Source: Stentor coeruleus
Taxonomy: Eukaryota; Ciliophora; Heterotrichea; Heterotrichida; Stentoridae
Length of the DNA stretch: 53,890 bases
NCBI GenBank assembly: GCA_001970955.1
Contig: MPUH01000446.1
Span: 1-53,890, forward strand
Direction of reading: 5' to 3'
Part shown: positions 32,417 to 43,186 of the stretch, one piece after another
Position numbering within the stretch: the stretch's first letter is position 1
Layout: each line of letters begins with the position of its first letter
Program-made: the position numbers and the translations under genes
The notes under the pieces: model-generated
Databases searched by the model: none
What the model saw: the letters and a program-made list of their open reading frames with translations, nothing else
Told to the model about the DNA's origin: nothing

Positions 32417-33504
32417 TTATATATTTAAGCATTTTAGAAAAATTAGATTAAAATAGATATTGAAGGGCTTTGATTATAAAGTTTAGATAAATTATGTATT
32501 TTATTTATTTTTAGAATGATTTTTTAAATGATGGGAGTTAGTGGATTGAAAGTTTTGATGAGTTAATAGCTTTAGAGTTAAGATATGTAAAATTGGTATT
32601 GCCTTTAATTATCTTATACAATGATTTCCTTATTTTTTTTGAACAGTTTAATTTATTTGTAGTAAATTAGCTAAAAAAAATATTTATACTGGCATAGTAG
32701 AATGCCTTTAAAATAACCAAAAATAAATTTTTATTCACAAATTTAGCAAACTGTTTTTATCCTACACAAAATAATCAATTTATTTTTGAACTACTAAAGG
32801 TTATATACAAAAAAAATTAGGACAATTTAAATAAAGCTATTAGTTAAAATTAGTATTTGGGTGCAAATAAATTGGCTTAAAAGTTAATATTTTACTAAAG
32901 ATATAATTTAACTCACTGTAAACCTATATAAAGGGAAAATACTGTTTGTTTTACACATATTTCTTTAAATTATGATTATTTTAGGCTAAAATTACTAGGT
33001 ATTTATAGTAATAGATTTACATAGCCTTAGCTTATGGAATTGATTTTAATCCCCTGAACAAATTGAAAAAATCTGTAATGGTAAATAATATGAAAATTTA
33101 TTAGTTAAGTGATAAGAATTATAAATTATATAAATGATTTTGAGAGCAATGAATATAACAGTGAACACTTAAGATTGATTTTATTATAGGCAAATATGCT
33201 AATAATAGAATTTGAAAAGAAAAATCATATTTCATTAGAAGTGAATAAAAAAATATTGAAATGCATAAGTTTATATTAATAAATGTATTAATCTTTAGCT
33301 TAAAAATAAATAGTTAAGGTACACAATTAGTATACAATGGCAAAAAGTTAGCCTCGTGCTTAATAAGGTATCAACTATATCAATTGCTGGGATTTAAAAA
33401 ATAAAATAATGTAGACTATAAAAATTTGAGATATTTAATACAAAAGAATTCAAAATACTATAGATGATCATGAAGTCAAAGAGTTTAAAAAATATTAGAA
33501 TTTC
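32417..33504. other. Non-coding interval between tandem reductase genes
   Basis: The first ~170 bases are C-poor on the plus strand (5' flank of reductase copy 1). The rest is AT-rich without coding signals. I see no long similarity to the flank of copy 2, so the duplication is held mainly in the coding region. Confidence 0.55.
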
Positions 33505-34557
33505 TTATCTTCTGTAAGCTCTTGGGGTGAAGTTTCTATAGTCTAATGGTGGTGTTGGTCTATTATCCAAGATCTTTTCTATCCTTTCCAAAACAACATT
33601 GTCAAGTTTTTTCATTACTGACAATGCTCCTAAATTATCAGCAATTTGACTTTCTCTCGATACTCCAAATATCCCAATACTAACATCAGGATTCTTAAGC
33701 GCCCAAGCTATTGCTAACTGACTTTGTGTGCATCCAAGCTCATCTGCTAAAGCTTTTAAACTTTGAAGTATTCTTACACCTTTATCTGGCCTTGTCCCAA
33801 TCCATTTATTATATTCTGATTTCATCCAAGGACTTTTACCAAGTTTCCCTTCAGGGGGTATATTTCCATCATTGTATTTTCCTGTCAAAATGCCTCTTGC
33901 CAATGGAGACCAAACACTCGCTTTAAAACCATATCTATCAAATAATGGGGCTAAATTAACTTCAACATCCTCTCTCTCTAGCATACTATAATTACATTGA
34001 TCTGTTATCGGGGGTATATACCCATATTTTTCACATATATAAAATATTTCTTCTAATTCTCGAGGACTAAAAACCGAAGTTCCCCAATAAAAAGCTTGTT
34101 CATTTTCAATTATTTCATTCACAGCCTTAACATATTCTAGTACAGGAGTTTGATCATCAGGTCTATGAAAATATAAAAGATCAACATATTCCAAATCTAA
34201 TCTTTTCAAGCTATCTTTAATACCATGTTTTATTCTTTTCTTGCAAAGCCCTTGAATCATTCCAATCATTCCTGGAGATAATTTTGTTGATATAACAAGG
34301 TCATCTCTATCCCATCCTCCTCTTTTAAGAATTTTTCCAAGAAGCATTTCCCCAACCCCAAAACCATAAAATTCTGAGGTATCAAGAAATGTTATCCCAG
34401 CATCGATGCAAAGTTTTGTATAATTAAAATAATTATCTTCTAGTTCTGGTGTCAACATATCTTTGCCTCCACGAAGTGTTTCATAACATGCTGCACTATT
34501 ACCAAAACCGAGTATTGGTACAGATAGACCTGAGTTGCCTAGATATCTGTATTCCAT
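33505..34557 (-). CDS. Aldo/keto reductase, tandem copy 2
   Basis: 350 residues, colinear with copy 1 and in the same orientation. The tetrad is conserved: DTSEFYG, ISTKLSP and LYFHRPDD. Differences cluster at about residues 93-110 (PGMIGMIQGLCKKRIKHGI here, PTLFKMIQGNCKKRIRYGI in copy 1), a loop after the catalytic lysine that helps shape the substrate pocket. The copies may therefore differ in substrate. The C-terminus ends RNFTPRAYRR against RNFTPRDYRR. It probably arose by tandem gene duplication; each copy has its own intergenic leader, so each is likely transcribed separately. Confidence 0.95.
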   Translation of the reverse strand: MEYRYLGNSGLSVPILGFGNSAACYETLRGGKDMLTPELEDNYFNYTKLCIDAGITFLDTSEFYGFGVGEMLLGKILKRGGWDRDDLVISTKLSPGMIGMIQGLCKKRIKHGIKDSLKRLDLEYVDLLYFHRPDDQTPVLEYVKAVNEIIENEQAFYWGTSVFSPRELEEIFYICEKYGYIPPITDQCNYSMLEREDVEVNLAPLFDRYGFKASVWSPLARGILTGKYNDGNIPPEGKLGKSPWMKSEYNKWIGTRPDKGVRILQSLKALADELGCTQSQLAIAWALKNPDVSIGIFGVSRESQIADNLGALSVMKKLDNVVLERIEKILDNRPTPPLDYRNFTPRAYRR

Positions 34558-35291
34558 TGGTTTATATCTAAAAATGTTGAAATTATCGAAAAGTTTATAG
34601 TGATTGAAAAAATATACTGTTTTGATTAGTTGATTTGTAGTTTGATTTTTGATTTGATGATGATTTAGGATTGAAAGATTTTATATGGATTGAGCTTTAT
34701 GGTAATGATGGGTAAAGATAGAGAGTGAGGTAGAAAATTGTAAGAAATAGTTTTTAGGGTAGATAATAGCGGAGATAGTTTTAGGGTAATGTAAAAGTTT
34801 TGAAAGGGTTATTCATCCAAAACCAATAATCTTTGTAAAAATAGGAGTACGATTTCTAAGTTTATATAAAACTTGTGTTTTGCAAGCATAAAAAGACTTT
34901 CATTAATACAGTCAACAACTTAAAATAAAAAGTTTATAACTTAAATTCAACACTTGCGTCTATATATGAATATATACTAACTATCTAAAAATATATTTCT
35001 AACTTACACAAATTACCTTTATAGTCATGATTTTTTATTTCATTTTAAAATTTAGCGGCAAGCAGATATGTACTTTTCATTTATAACTATGCCGTTGATA
35101 ACTTATTTCTCTTTTGCCGCAAAGTTAATGAAAGAATTTAAATTATTATGATTTTTATACCATATAAACCAAGTTCAGAAATTTTTTTAATCTTCCAAGG
35201 TTGAAGATAATTTTGTGCCTTAAGCACTTTAAAAGGATTATATTTTAAGAGATCATAATTGTCTATATTTATCTCCAAAGCCTATAATTAC
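34558..35291. other. Non-coding interval
   Basis: 34600-34800 on the plus strand is G-rich and almost without C, the sense-strand pyrimidine-rich leader of reductase copy 2. The remainder shows nothing recognisable. Confidence 0.6.
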
Positions 35292-35999
35292 TTATTCCTT
35301 CTGACAAAATAAGACTTCGACCCCCCTTCCGAAATAATTATTGATTTGCAAAAGGACTTTGCCAATAAATTGTGAAGTTGTATAAACTTCGATAACATTC
35401 TCAGACCTTTTTTCGCATATTTGATTACTAAACTTTTTTGAACTGGTATAGCAGTAGACCTTACTAGCGAGGCACTTTTCGATAATCTCATTGGAAAATT
35501 GTGCAAAGTTTCCAGGATGATCGACTTTTAACTGAAGCATATGGACATTTTCTTGAGTATCATCAAGCAAGGTATCGATTCTTTGTCTTTTTTCCGGTAA
35601 ATCTATTTCTTCAGGACCTTTAGGTGCTTCAGGAAAGTGCCGTTTTGAAATTACTAAAGGTCCTCGCATGAGAAGATTTGGACAGTTAATCAACTCATCA
35701 CTTCTGACTATTTTTTGCGCACATGGTCTCTTGTGGATTTTTGAATTAAGATGCTTGTTCTTCATTGTAAAAAGCTTAGTTTCCAAGTTGTAATGAACTC
35801 TAGCAGGGCATCTTTTATCTGAGCACCTATAATAAGTGACATTCTTTGGAGCACTATGTCGATGATAGGTGTACTCAATTGATGAGCTCGAATCAGAATC
35901 ATAATTTTCTCCGGCAACATCTTGCTTTAAAGGCTCGGCAGTATCAGTTTCTGCAGTGTTACGGCCAGACTCTTGACTGCTTTCTATACTATTCGACAT
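35292..35999 (-). CDS. FLYWCH/WRKY-GCM1-like zinc-finger protein
   Basis: 235 residues from ATG 35999. The N-terminal 45 residues are acidic and serine-rich. Residues ~52-92 have a single zinc-finger-like unit: YYRCSDKRCPARVHYN, then TMKNKHLNSKIH, giving C59-x4-C64-x18-H83-x5-H89. The CPAR step and C-C-H-H order fit the FLYWCH/WRKY-GCM1 superfamily, found in DNA-binding factors and Mutator-like transposases. In this superfamily the last two ligands are usually closer (HxH), so the fit is not perfect. No transposase core follows; the rest is charged with no further motif. It is thus more likely a host DNA- or protein-binding factor than a mobile element. Moderately sure of the domain, unsure of the role. 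Confidence 0.75.
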   Translation of the reverse strand: MSNSIESSQESGRNTAETDTAEPLKQDVAGENYDSDSSSSIEYTYHRHSAPKNVTYYRCSDKRCPARVHYNLETKLFTMKNKHLNSKIHKRPCAQKIVRSDELINCPNLLMRGPLVISKRHFPEAPKGPEEIDLPEKRQRIDTLLDDTQENVHMLQLKVDHPGNFAQFSNEIIEKCLASKVYCYTSSKKFSNQICEKRSENVIEVYTTSQFIGKVLLQINNYFGRGVEVLFCQKE

Positions 36000-36336
36000 T
36001 ACAAAATCAGGTATGTAAAATGCTTTTCAATCTTTAGAAAATTTAACTGGTAAAAGAACTCAGAGCTTGCTAGGATTTGGAAGGTAGTAAGTTTAAGTTC
36101 AGACTTTTTTCTAGTTTAGGTTTATTTCTTTAAAAAATCGATGTTTTTGTAATTTTTCAAGTTTTGAGCAAAATGCACTTCAGAGATTTTGAAATTAAAA
36201 TTTGATTTTTTCGGGTAGAGGATGAAGCTTTGGTGGGAATGAGGGCTTTTGGAATCGGGAATTATAGTGGGGAGTGCCTTGGCTGAGGGATTTTCAGGGA
36301 GAAAAAAGTACACGTTCTGAGGAATTTTGATATAAA

Positions 36337-36455
36337 GACTTAAAATGGTAAAATTAATGATACGTTCTATTATGAAATTGTGTGGATTTTTTGGGNGACT
36401 TAAAATGGTAAAATTAATGATACGTTCTATTATGAAATTGTGTGGATTTTTTGGG
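36337..36455. repeat. 59-bp direct repeat around an N (assembly join)
   Basis: 36337-36395 recurs right after the N at 36396. Confidence 0.88.
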
Positions 36456-36842
36456 GTTTTAGGATAAAATTTGTAGGAATTTTGATTTCTAAGAAAGGAA
36501 GGTGGAATTTTATTGAGGCTGTTTTTGTAAATGAAACTGCTGTGGTGGTACTTTTTTTCTTTTTGAGGAAAAGGTATTAATTAGAAATTGTGATGGTATT
36601 TAGATTATTAAGTTGTATTTTGGTATAAGGAATAATTGATTATTGACCNGGTTTTAGGATAAAATTTGTAGGAATTTTGATTTCTAAGAAAGGAAGGTGG
36701 AATTTTATTGAGGTTGTTTTTGTAAATGAAACTGCTGTGGTGGTACTTTTTTTCTTTTTGAGGAAAAGGTATTAATTAGAAATTGTGATGGTATTTAGAT
36801 TATAAAGTTGTGTTTTGGTATAAGGAATAATTGATTATTGAC
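36455..36842. repeat. About 192-bp direct repeat around an N (assembly join)
   Basis: The sequence from 36455 recurs from 36650 after the N at 36649, with several single-base differences. The mismatches could be allelic variants that kept the assembler from merging the ends. Confidence 0.87.
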
Positions 36843-36910
36843 TTTTTGTGAATATTTTATGTAAATAAATTAAAATTTGCCAATGCCATTAAGCATAAAT
36901 TAAAAATAAG

Positions 36911-38905
36911 CTAATTAGGGGAAACATAGTCATATCCAGACGGAGGAAGCGTATTATAAGGTCCAGCTGATGAAGGTGGTCCGCTCTTACTATTTTGTGG
37001 CGCCAATGTTTGATGAGATGCTGATCCAGTAAGTCCATATCCTGGTGGGGGTTGTCCATATCCAGGTGGCGGTTGTCCATATCCAGGTGGAGGTTGTCCA
37101 TATCCAGGTGGAGCCTGATTATAGTTAGAAGGTGCTTTTACAGTCTGATATTGTCCTGGTGGAGCATAGCAAGGGTTACCTTGAGGTGGTAAAGATTGAT
37201 AATTCGGTTGAGGTGGCATAGTTGATAAATTACTTCCTTTACCAGATGGTACAGGTATAGGCTGACTTCCTATAATATTGTTTGGTACCTGAGAAATTGT
37301 ATAACTTCTGTCGAAATCATAATCAGGTGCAGCTATTGCAGCATTTGGCATAATCCCTTTGAGTTTAAAAAAATTAGCAACTTCTCTAGGAATTTCAGCT
37401 AAAACTTCCTTGGCTAGTCGTTGAGGCGAGTTATTAACTTCTCTAAAAGGGACGAATTGGACAATATCTCTAAGCATTTTGTTACCCTTAGAATCAATCA
37501 AAGGTGTATCGTCAGCATCTAAAACACGCATGTTATTAAATGAATCATTACCAATACCCACAATTACTATAGAAAGAGGGGAGTGACTTCCTCTAACAAT
37601 CCAATTAATAGTCTCAGCCATATCATGTATTTCTCCATCTGTTAATATTAGTAAAACAAAATATTGTTGGTTCATTTGATCTATTCTTTGGCTTTCGATA
37701 TCTGCAATAATCTTCCCAAGAAACTGAGCAAATAATGTAGGTCCATTAAGTTCAACATACCTTAAAGAATTCCTATAAGCTCCAATTATCCCTTCCATTC
37801 CTTTAACAGAAGGGTCTTGTGGGTTGAAATTCATATGAAAACAATGTGAAGTGAGTCCATTGATTTTACCTCCAAATCCATACATAGGCACTTGTTTATC
37901 TGAATCATAATTAAGTAAAATGTCTGAAACAGCAAAAAGTGCTTGTTCATAATTGTTCATTCCTGATGGGTTAATGAAATGTAATGAATTTGGATTAGTT
38001 GGTATACCATTAGAAGCTGTAAAATCAACAGCGATCATCAAAGATATTTGACAACCTCCTCTTATATAGTCCATTAAAGTGTAGTTTTGAATGATTTGGC
38101 ATGTGTTTATCGTGATGATCCCTGAATGTTTATAGCCTTTTTTAGACTTTTTTTTAGGGTTAATTATAGTAAATTGCTTCACCCCTTCTTCTGTGATTTT
38201 GTTTAGAGAGAATTCAGTTGAGCCCATATAATCGTGATTACCTGATCTATGATGATCGTATAAATCAAAGACTATAGGTCGTGAAGAGTCACCATTCGAA
38301 AGGTCTTTCATTGATTTTTCAAAGAGTTTCCAAGTCACATTTCTCCCTTTACTTGTTTCTGAACAATAAACTCTTATGTTTTCTCCACTTTCTGTTACCC
38401 TTGACAAATAAAAAAAAGGTTTGAAACTATGAAAAAACCCTGAGTTGTCCTCAAGATCTTTTGCTGATATTTGCAACATCAAAGTACTACTGTTTTCATT
38501 CACTTGTTCTACTCGGATTATTATATTCCCTGTGCTTTTTTTATGATGTTTTATCGTACGAATCAGTTGTTGTCCTTTTGATCCAACAATTTCCCCTAAT
38601 GTGCACTCTGTTTCTCCTATAATATTCCGATGATGTGATTTGTTAGATCCGTCATCTGAGTCATACACTTTGAACTTCAGATATTGTTGCTCTTCGAAAA
38701 GATAATCGATTTCAAAATTAGTTATGAAATCAGGATTTAAATTGTTGTCTATCACTTCAGTCACCCCTGATTTTACCCAGTTTTCTTGCTTATCTTTTTC
38801 ATAAAACTCAATAAAAGGGTCAGATTTGCTTAAGATGTCGGTGTCTTTGAGCTTTCTACAGCTCAAGAAAATCTGGAATTTCGGGCACTGGCGAATTTCT
38901 GCCAT
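36911..38905 (-). CDS. Copine with a proline/tyrosine/glutamine-rich tail
   Basis: 664 residues. Two C2 domains come first: C2A about residues 8-125 (SCRKLKDTDILSKSDPFIEF, with the aspartates that bind calcium) and C2B about 130-260 (LQISAKDLEDNSGFF, FDLYDHHRSGNHDYMG). Then the copine-specific von Willebrand A-like domain, about 280-510, containing AVDFTASNGIP near residue 293, which carries the metal-site DxTxS of copines, and LLILTDGEIHDM. Copines bind phospholipid in a calcium-dependent way and act in membrane trafficking and signalling. The tail from about 545 is rich in P, Y, Q and S with four tandem PPPGYGQ units, like the N-terminal heads of some annexins and ALG-2-binding proteins. 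Animal and plant copines generally have shorter tails. A tail role in protein assembly or calcium-sensor binding is inference. Confidence 0.95.
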   Translation of the reverse strand: MAEIRQCPKFQIFLSCRKLKDTDILSKSDPFIEFYEKDKQENWVKSGVTEVIDNNLNPDFITNFEIDYLFEEQQYLKFKVYDSDDGSNKSHHRNIIGETECTLGEIVGSKGQQLIRTIKHHKKSTGNIIIRVEQVNENSSTLMLQISAKDLEDNSGFFHSFKPFFYLSRVTESGENIRVYCSETSKGRNVTWKLFEKSMKDLSNGDSSRPIVFDLYDHHRSGNHDYMGSTEFSLNKITEEGVKQFTIINPKKKSKKGYKHSGIITINTCQIIQNYTLMDYIRGGCQISLMIAVDFTASNGIPTNPNSLHFINPSGMNNYEQALFAVSDILLNYDSDKQVPMYGFGGKINGLTSHCFHMNFNPQDPSVKGMEGIIGAYRNSLRYVELNGPTLFAQFLGKIIADIESQRIDQMNQQYFVLLILTDGEIHDMAETINWIVRGSHSPLSIVIVGIGNDSFNNMRVLDADDTPLIDSKGNKMLRDIVQFVPFREVNNSPQRLAKEVLAEIPREVANFFKLKGIMPNAAIAAPDYDFDRSYTISQVPNNIIGSQPIPVPSGKGSNLSTMPPQPNYQSLPPQGNPCYAPPGQYQTVKAPSNYNQAPPGYGQPPPGYGQPPPGYGQPPPGYGLTGSASHQTLAPQNSKSGPPSSAGPYNTLPPSGYDYVSPN
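37035..37112 (-). repeat. 21-bp tandem repeat encoding PPPGYGQ
   Basis: Four copies of a 21-bp unit inside the copine tail, frame-preserving (7 residues each), with a few silent differences. Confidence 0.9.
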
Positions 38906-39136
38906 TTATTACGCCTAATATAGACTGTCGAGTTTTTTTTTTACTGACTTTATTAGAGGTTTTATGATTTTATTAAGGGTTTGTTTTTATAGGTTTTTAT
39001 AATCACCCTATGATTTAAAGATAAAATAATAATTCATATTAAAATTTTGTCTGAAATTTAGATAAATTGATATTTATTTCACTTTATAGTTAAATCTGAG
39101 TTCCTAGAATAATCGTTATTTGATAAAAAAAATTAC

Positions 39137-41542
39137 TCAATCATCTTCTACCGGGTATGCATTTTTCATCGCTTCTAAAGTGGGAAATTCGTAATTCCAG
39201 CAGCTTTTCAGATAAGCAGCCATTCTAGGGTTATTCATTTCAAAGTCCCAAGGTATAATTGGCATTCTGATCCGTTTTTCTAAGTCCCTAATCAAGTCCT
39301 CTTCACAAATCCCAGCAAATTTTTCAAACGGTTCACATCCAACATGCATTTTATATAAAAGCAAGGATAATGAATAGACAATTTTCTGTTCATGGTTAGA
39401 TTTTTTCCAATGACATTCCCACAACCTACAATTTTCCCTATTACTCAATCTGATTTTCAAGATTTTTTTCAAATTAACCATTAAATCTTCATCAGTTATC
39501 ACCCCAGACCATTTATGAAGTTGTCCAAGCAATATACACGTGCTAACAATTTTTGTGAAATATTCTTTGATTTGATATTTACTTAAAGACTTTATATTTA
39601 AAGGCTCAAGTTTTTCTCTTATCATATAATACCCATCAGGTCCTATTATAAACCCTATTCTTGAGTCAATATTATTCAAGTTGATTTTTTTCTCTTTTTC
39701 AGCTTCTATTGTATATTCATAAGTAACTGGAATTAATTCTATAACTTTGTCTATTAAATATCCAGTGCGATTTACAAAATCTATTTCATCAAAATAGGAC
39801 TCATTGATTATATTGACTTGGAATTTTTTAGCTCCTAATTCGAAAGATTCGAAAATTTTTTTAGTGACTTGTTGTATTAAAGATAAGGTTTCAGACTTGT
39901 TAATGCCTGTTTCGCAGTGGGTTATGTATTTGTAGTAAGGATAGGCTGAGACGTAGACATAAAAATCTCTGCTTTTGTCTATTATACTAAGACATTCCAT
40001 GAAGTTGAAAAGACTAAAATTGTTTTGATGGAGTTTTTTAATGAAGTCGCAAACTGAGAGAATTCCTGCTGGTTCTAATCCTCTTAAAGGATTTTTGAGC
40101 ATTTTACGTGGGTATACAGGGTAACTGATTTCTTTAGTTTTATCGTTAAATTTCACATGATAGAAATCGTCAAGTTTTTCTTGTAGGAGCATCAAAAGGG
40201 CTTTTTCTTGAGTATATTCAACTTCACTTAAAGTGACGGTTTTGAAAGACTTTGGGATTATCATGAAACCCGGCATTTTAGCCCCAGAATTTATTACAAA
40301 CTGCGAATAGTCATTAGAGTTCTCAGCATAATCCGCTTTTTTCGTGTTTTTATACAGAGCTTTTATATCTAATCCACTTTCACTTTTCCCTTGCTGGACT
40401 TTAAAAAAATGTTGGTACACATTTGTAAGAGCTTCTCCATAGTTCTTAAAATTAGCTATGAGATAAGAAAACAAATCTTGAAAACCAGCTTGAATTTCAG
40501 TGAACTCCAGACCTATAAACACAAAATTCCCTTCAAGACATAGTATTGATGTTGCATAATTAAACTTAAATTGGCCTCTTTTCAAATCATTATTTGCATA
40601 ATTTATAAACTCAGCAATTGCGTCTTGGGTTTTAAAGTCTTCAATTTTGACAATATGTTTGTTTTTACAAAGTTTTATTCTAATAGTCACCATATAATTT
40701 GTTACATCAACTGATATTGGTAGAACTTTCCAACTTGATTCAATATCAGCTGAACTCATATCTGTATTTACCGCAGCGGCAATATTATATATCTCACCAA
40801 CAGAAGCTTTATTATTATTTTTTTTCTCTTGGACAAATCCCATCCCTTTAACTGCTTTTATAACACATTCTTTAGCTTTTTCATATAAAGGTTTTGATTC
40901 ACTTTCAGACTCATGACCGAGTTGCTTTTGGATTTGTTTGAAAAGACTATATCTCATAAGAAATGAAGGCAAATGTTCCAGTAAAAGCATTTGAAAAACT
41001 TTATCGGCGCTGACAATTTCGTCTATAAACTCGTTTTCTAACTTGTTTTTGCAGTTTATCATCAAAACTCTTCGTGAAATTAATATTGTTTTCGGCGAGC
41101 ATCCTTTTGGCTGAGCTATCCCGGCGAAAAACTCACTTAAAACGTGGGCTTCATTTAGGAAATTGCAAAAATACTGAAGTTCTTCTAATGAATCACTGTT
41201 GAAAATAACTCTGTTTGAACTTGTTGCTATATAAATTTTTTCTTGAGTAAATTTAATACCCATAAAAGATTTCAGCATATGGCAACGAGAACCTGGAATA
41301 AGCATATCATCACCTTCTATGTTTTTTATGTTGCTTTGTAGAATCCAAACTGGCTCTTCTGTAACGCGAAAGTTGATATTTCGGCGTTTAAGTTCTTCTT
41401 GTATAGATGATAAAAAAACACACCTTCTTCTTGATGAAATATTTGGTTGAGAAAATGCTCTATTGGTCTCAGTGTTTTCATTGCTAGAATTCGCCGTTTT
41501 AGTTTCTTTATTTGCGCTCCCGTCGTTAGAGGCAACTGACAT
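39137..41542 (-). CDS. Large uncharacterised protein with pseudokinase-like C-terminus
   Basis: 801 residues from ATG 41542, ending with TGA. Residues 1-40 are disordered and rich in S, N and T. Residues ~40-660 show no family I recognise; they are alpha/beta in character. The last ~130 residues resemble a kinase C-lobe with the catalytic residues lost: LGQLHKWSGVITDEDLMVNL (from 672) stands where kinases have LHxxxIIHRDLxxxN, ILKIRLSN where DFG should be, QKIVYSLSLLLYKMHVGCEPF like DVYSLGVILYEMLTGxxPF, and AAYLKSCWNYEFPTLEAM like the LMxxCWxxDPxxRP end of tyrosine-kinase-like domains. The catalytic aspartate and DFG are not present. If correct, this is a pseudokinase scaffold. The assignment is by eye and could be chance. 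It is separated by 231 bp from copine, same strand. Confidence 0.85.
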   Translation of the reverse strand: MSVASNDGSANKETKTANSSNENTETNRAFSQPNISSRRRCVFLSSIQEELKRRNINFRVTEEPVWILQSNIKNIEGDDMLIPGSRCHMLKSFMGIKFTQEKIYIATSSNRVIFNSDSLEELQYFCNFLNEAHVLSEFFAGIAQPKGCSPKTILISRRVLMINCKNKLENEFIDEIVSADKVFQMLLLEHLPSFLMRYSLFKQIQKQLGHESESESKPLYEKAKECVIKAVKGMGFVQEKKNNNKASVGEIYNIAAAVNTDMSSADIESSWKVLPISVDVTNYMVTIRIKLCKNKHIVKIEDFKTQDAIAEFINYANNDLKRGQFKFNYATSILCLEGNFVFIGLEFTEIQAGFQDLFSYLIANFKNYGEALTNVYQHFFKVQQGKSESGLDIKALYKNTKKADYAENSNDYSQFVINSGAKMPGFMIIPKSFKTVTLSEVEYTQEKALLMLLQEKLDDFYHVKFNDKTKEISYPVYPRKMLKNPLRGLEPAGILSVCDFIKKLHQNNFSLFNFMECLSIIDKSRDFYVYVSAYPYYKYITHCETGINKSETLSLIQQVTKKIFESFELGAKKFQVNIINESYFDEIDFVNRTGYLIDKVIELIPVTYEYTIEAEKEKKINLNNIDSRIGFIIGPDGYYMIREKLEPLNIKSLSKYQIKEYFTKIVSTCILLGQLHKWSGVITDEDLMVNLKKILKIRLSNRENCRLWECHWKKSNHEQKIVYSLSLLLYKMHVGCEPFEKFAGICEEDLIRDLEKRIRMPIIPWDFEMNNPRMAAYLKSCWNYEFPTLEAMKNAYPVEDD

Positions 41543-43186
41543 AATAAAAATAATAATAATGTAGAAATCAAAACTTCAAATGTCAATATTGAAGATTTTG
41601 ATTACTTATTATATACGAGAATTTTTAGGAATTATGAACATTTTTAAGTAAATTTATGGCATTTTACGCTTAGAAAGATTTTGTTGATGCTTGATTAGAT
41701 TTGAAGAAAAAAAGTTGTATAAGTATTGATTCTATAAAAATAAAATAAAGGAAGATAATGATTTGATTGTAATAAAAATGACTTTTGTAATACATGATCA
41801 AATTATGGGTTTAAAAAAATAATTGAAATCATTACAATTTTTTTAAAGTGAATAAAAATTGCTTTAATATGTTTATGAGAATTAGAAATGTTAAATTAAT
41901 ATAAAATTTTACAATAAAATTATTTCTAAGATGTATTACTTATAAAATATGCTTTAGTTAAAATTGTAAATGAATTGTCTATAAAATTTTATAGATAAAA
42001 ATTATGTACTTTAGTTGAGTTTTGTAAATGAACTTTAAGGCATTTTAGCACTTGACAATAATTAATATAATAGGAGCATAGTTCTATAACAAATGAACTT
42101 AAAATAAAATAAAAAATTATCATATAAATAATTTATACCGATAAATCATTCAAATCTAAAATAGTTTTTATATATAAAGAGTATTAGACTAGAATTATAA
42201 GCATAATAAGTATAGAATTATTACTTAAATTCATAAAAAAATTAGTTGACAACTTGATTAAAGCAATAATGAGCTTTGCATTCAAATTTTATTAAAGTAT
42301 CTTGTTAAAAAGAATTACTAAATAAACAATTTTGTCTATATTTTTTGAAAAAAAAATGGAAGAAATAACTTTATTTGTAAGCTTATATCAAAGCTAGGAT
42401 AATAAAAACCTTATGAAATGTGTATCCAAATAACTACCACTTAAAAACTTTCGACTTTTGTTGATAAAAATTGTAAATTGTTAATTAATGTAAATTTTTG
42501 TGAAGCAATCTCAAATTTAATATCAAATTCAGCTTTCCTATAGAGAACTTTGAAGAAACTCCTTCGAAAGCTGTACACTTTTGAAATGCAAACCTTAGAA
42601 ATATTGATATTTACTAAAAAGGATTTGACTAAATACAGGAAATTTTATACTATACAATTTTTAACAAACTTAAATAATAATTTATATTAAAGCATTTACC
42701 TCTATTACAACTAATAGCAATTTCTCACTAACTTAGTTTATGTATACCTTATATTAAAAATTTAGATAAAATTGATTTCACTAAGTGACTACCTATGAAA
42801 AATTATAAGAAATCTGATTTTTTACTAAGGGTATTAATCAAACAAGAAACCTGCAGGATATTATTAAACACCCAGTTCTAAAAAGACAAAAAAAAAGTTT
42901 TAATCAATGACTAAAAATAGCTTATAAAAATTTCAAGCTCTAGTTGAAAAGTTCAGTAATTCTACAATGAGAAGAAATCATAGCTATGAAATTATAAGTC
43001 ACTTTAAATAGTATAATCTAATAACTATATAAAACTAATAAAAAAAATAACAAAGTATTTATAGCTGATAAATGTCTAATCAGATTCAAATATATGAATA
43101 AACTTTTAAAGAAAAGAAAAGCCTTTCAAATACTAAAAATTACTAAAAAGATTAACTCTTAGAAACTTTTTAAATGATATTTAAGA
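41543..43186. other. Non-coding interval
   Basis: About 1.6 kb of AT-rich sequence with stops in all frames. Nothing recognised. Confidence 0.6.

Larger units (their letters stand above)
36000..36910. other. Non-coding interval with two assembly joins
   Basis: Contains single N characters at 36396 and 36649, each between near-identical direct copies. The plus strand is purine-rich, as upstream of the minus-strand zinc-finger gene. A minus-strand open stretch at 36122-36313 has some protein-like content (LPTIIPDSKSPHSHQSF) but no ATG start and no family; I do not call it. Confidence 0.55.

Noticed and set aside
35292..35999. Mutator-like transposable element
   Set aside because: Only a finger-like domain is present; no DDE transposase core, no terminal inverted repeats or target-site duplications seen.
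36122..36313. Minus-strand open stretch upstream of the zinc-finger gene
   Set aside because: No ATG start, lies beside an assembly join, and no recognisable motif.
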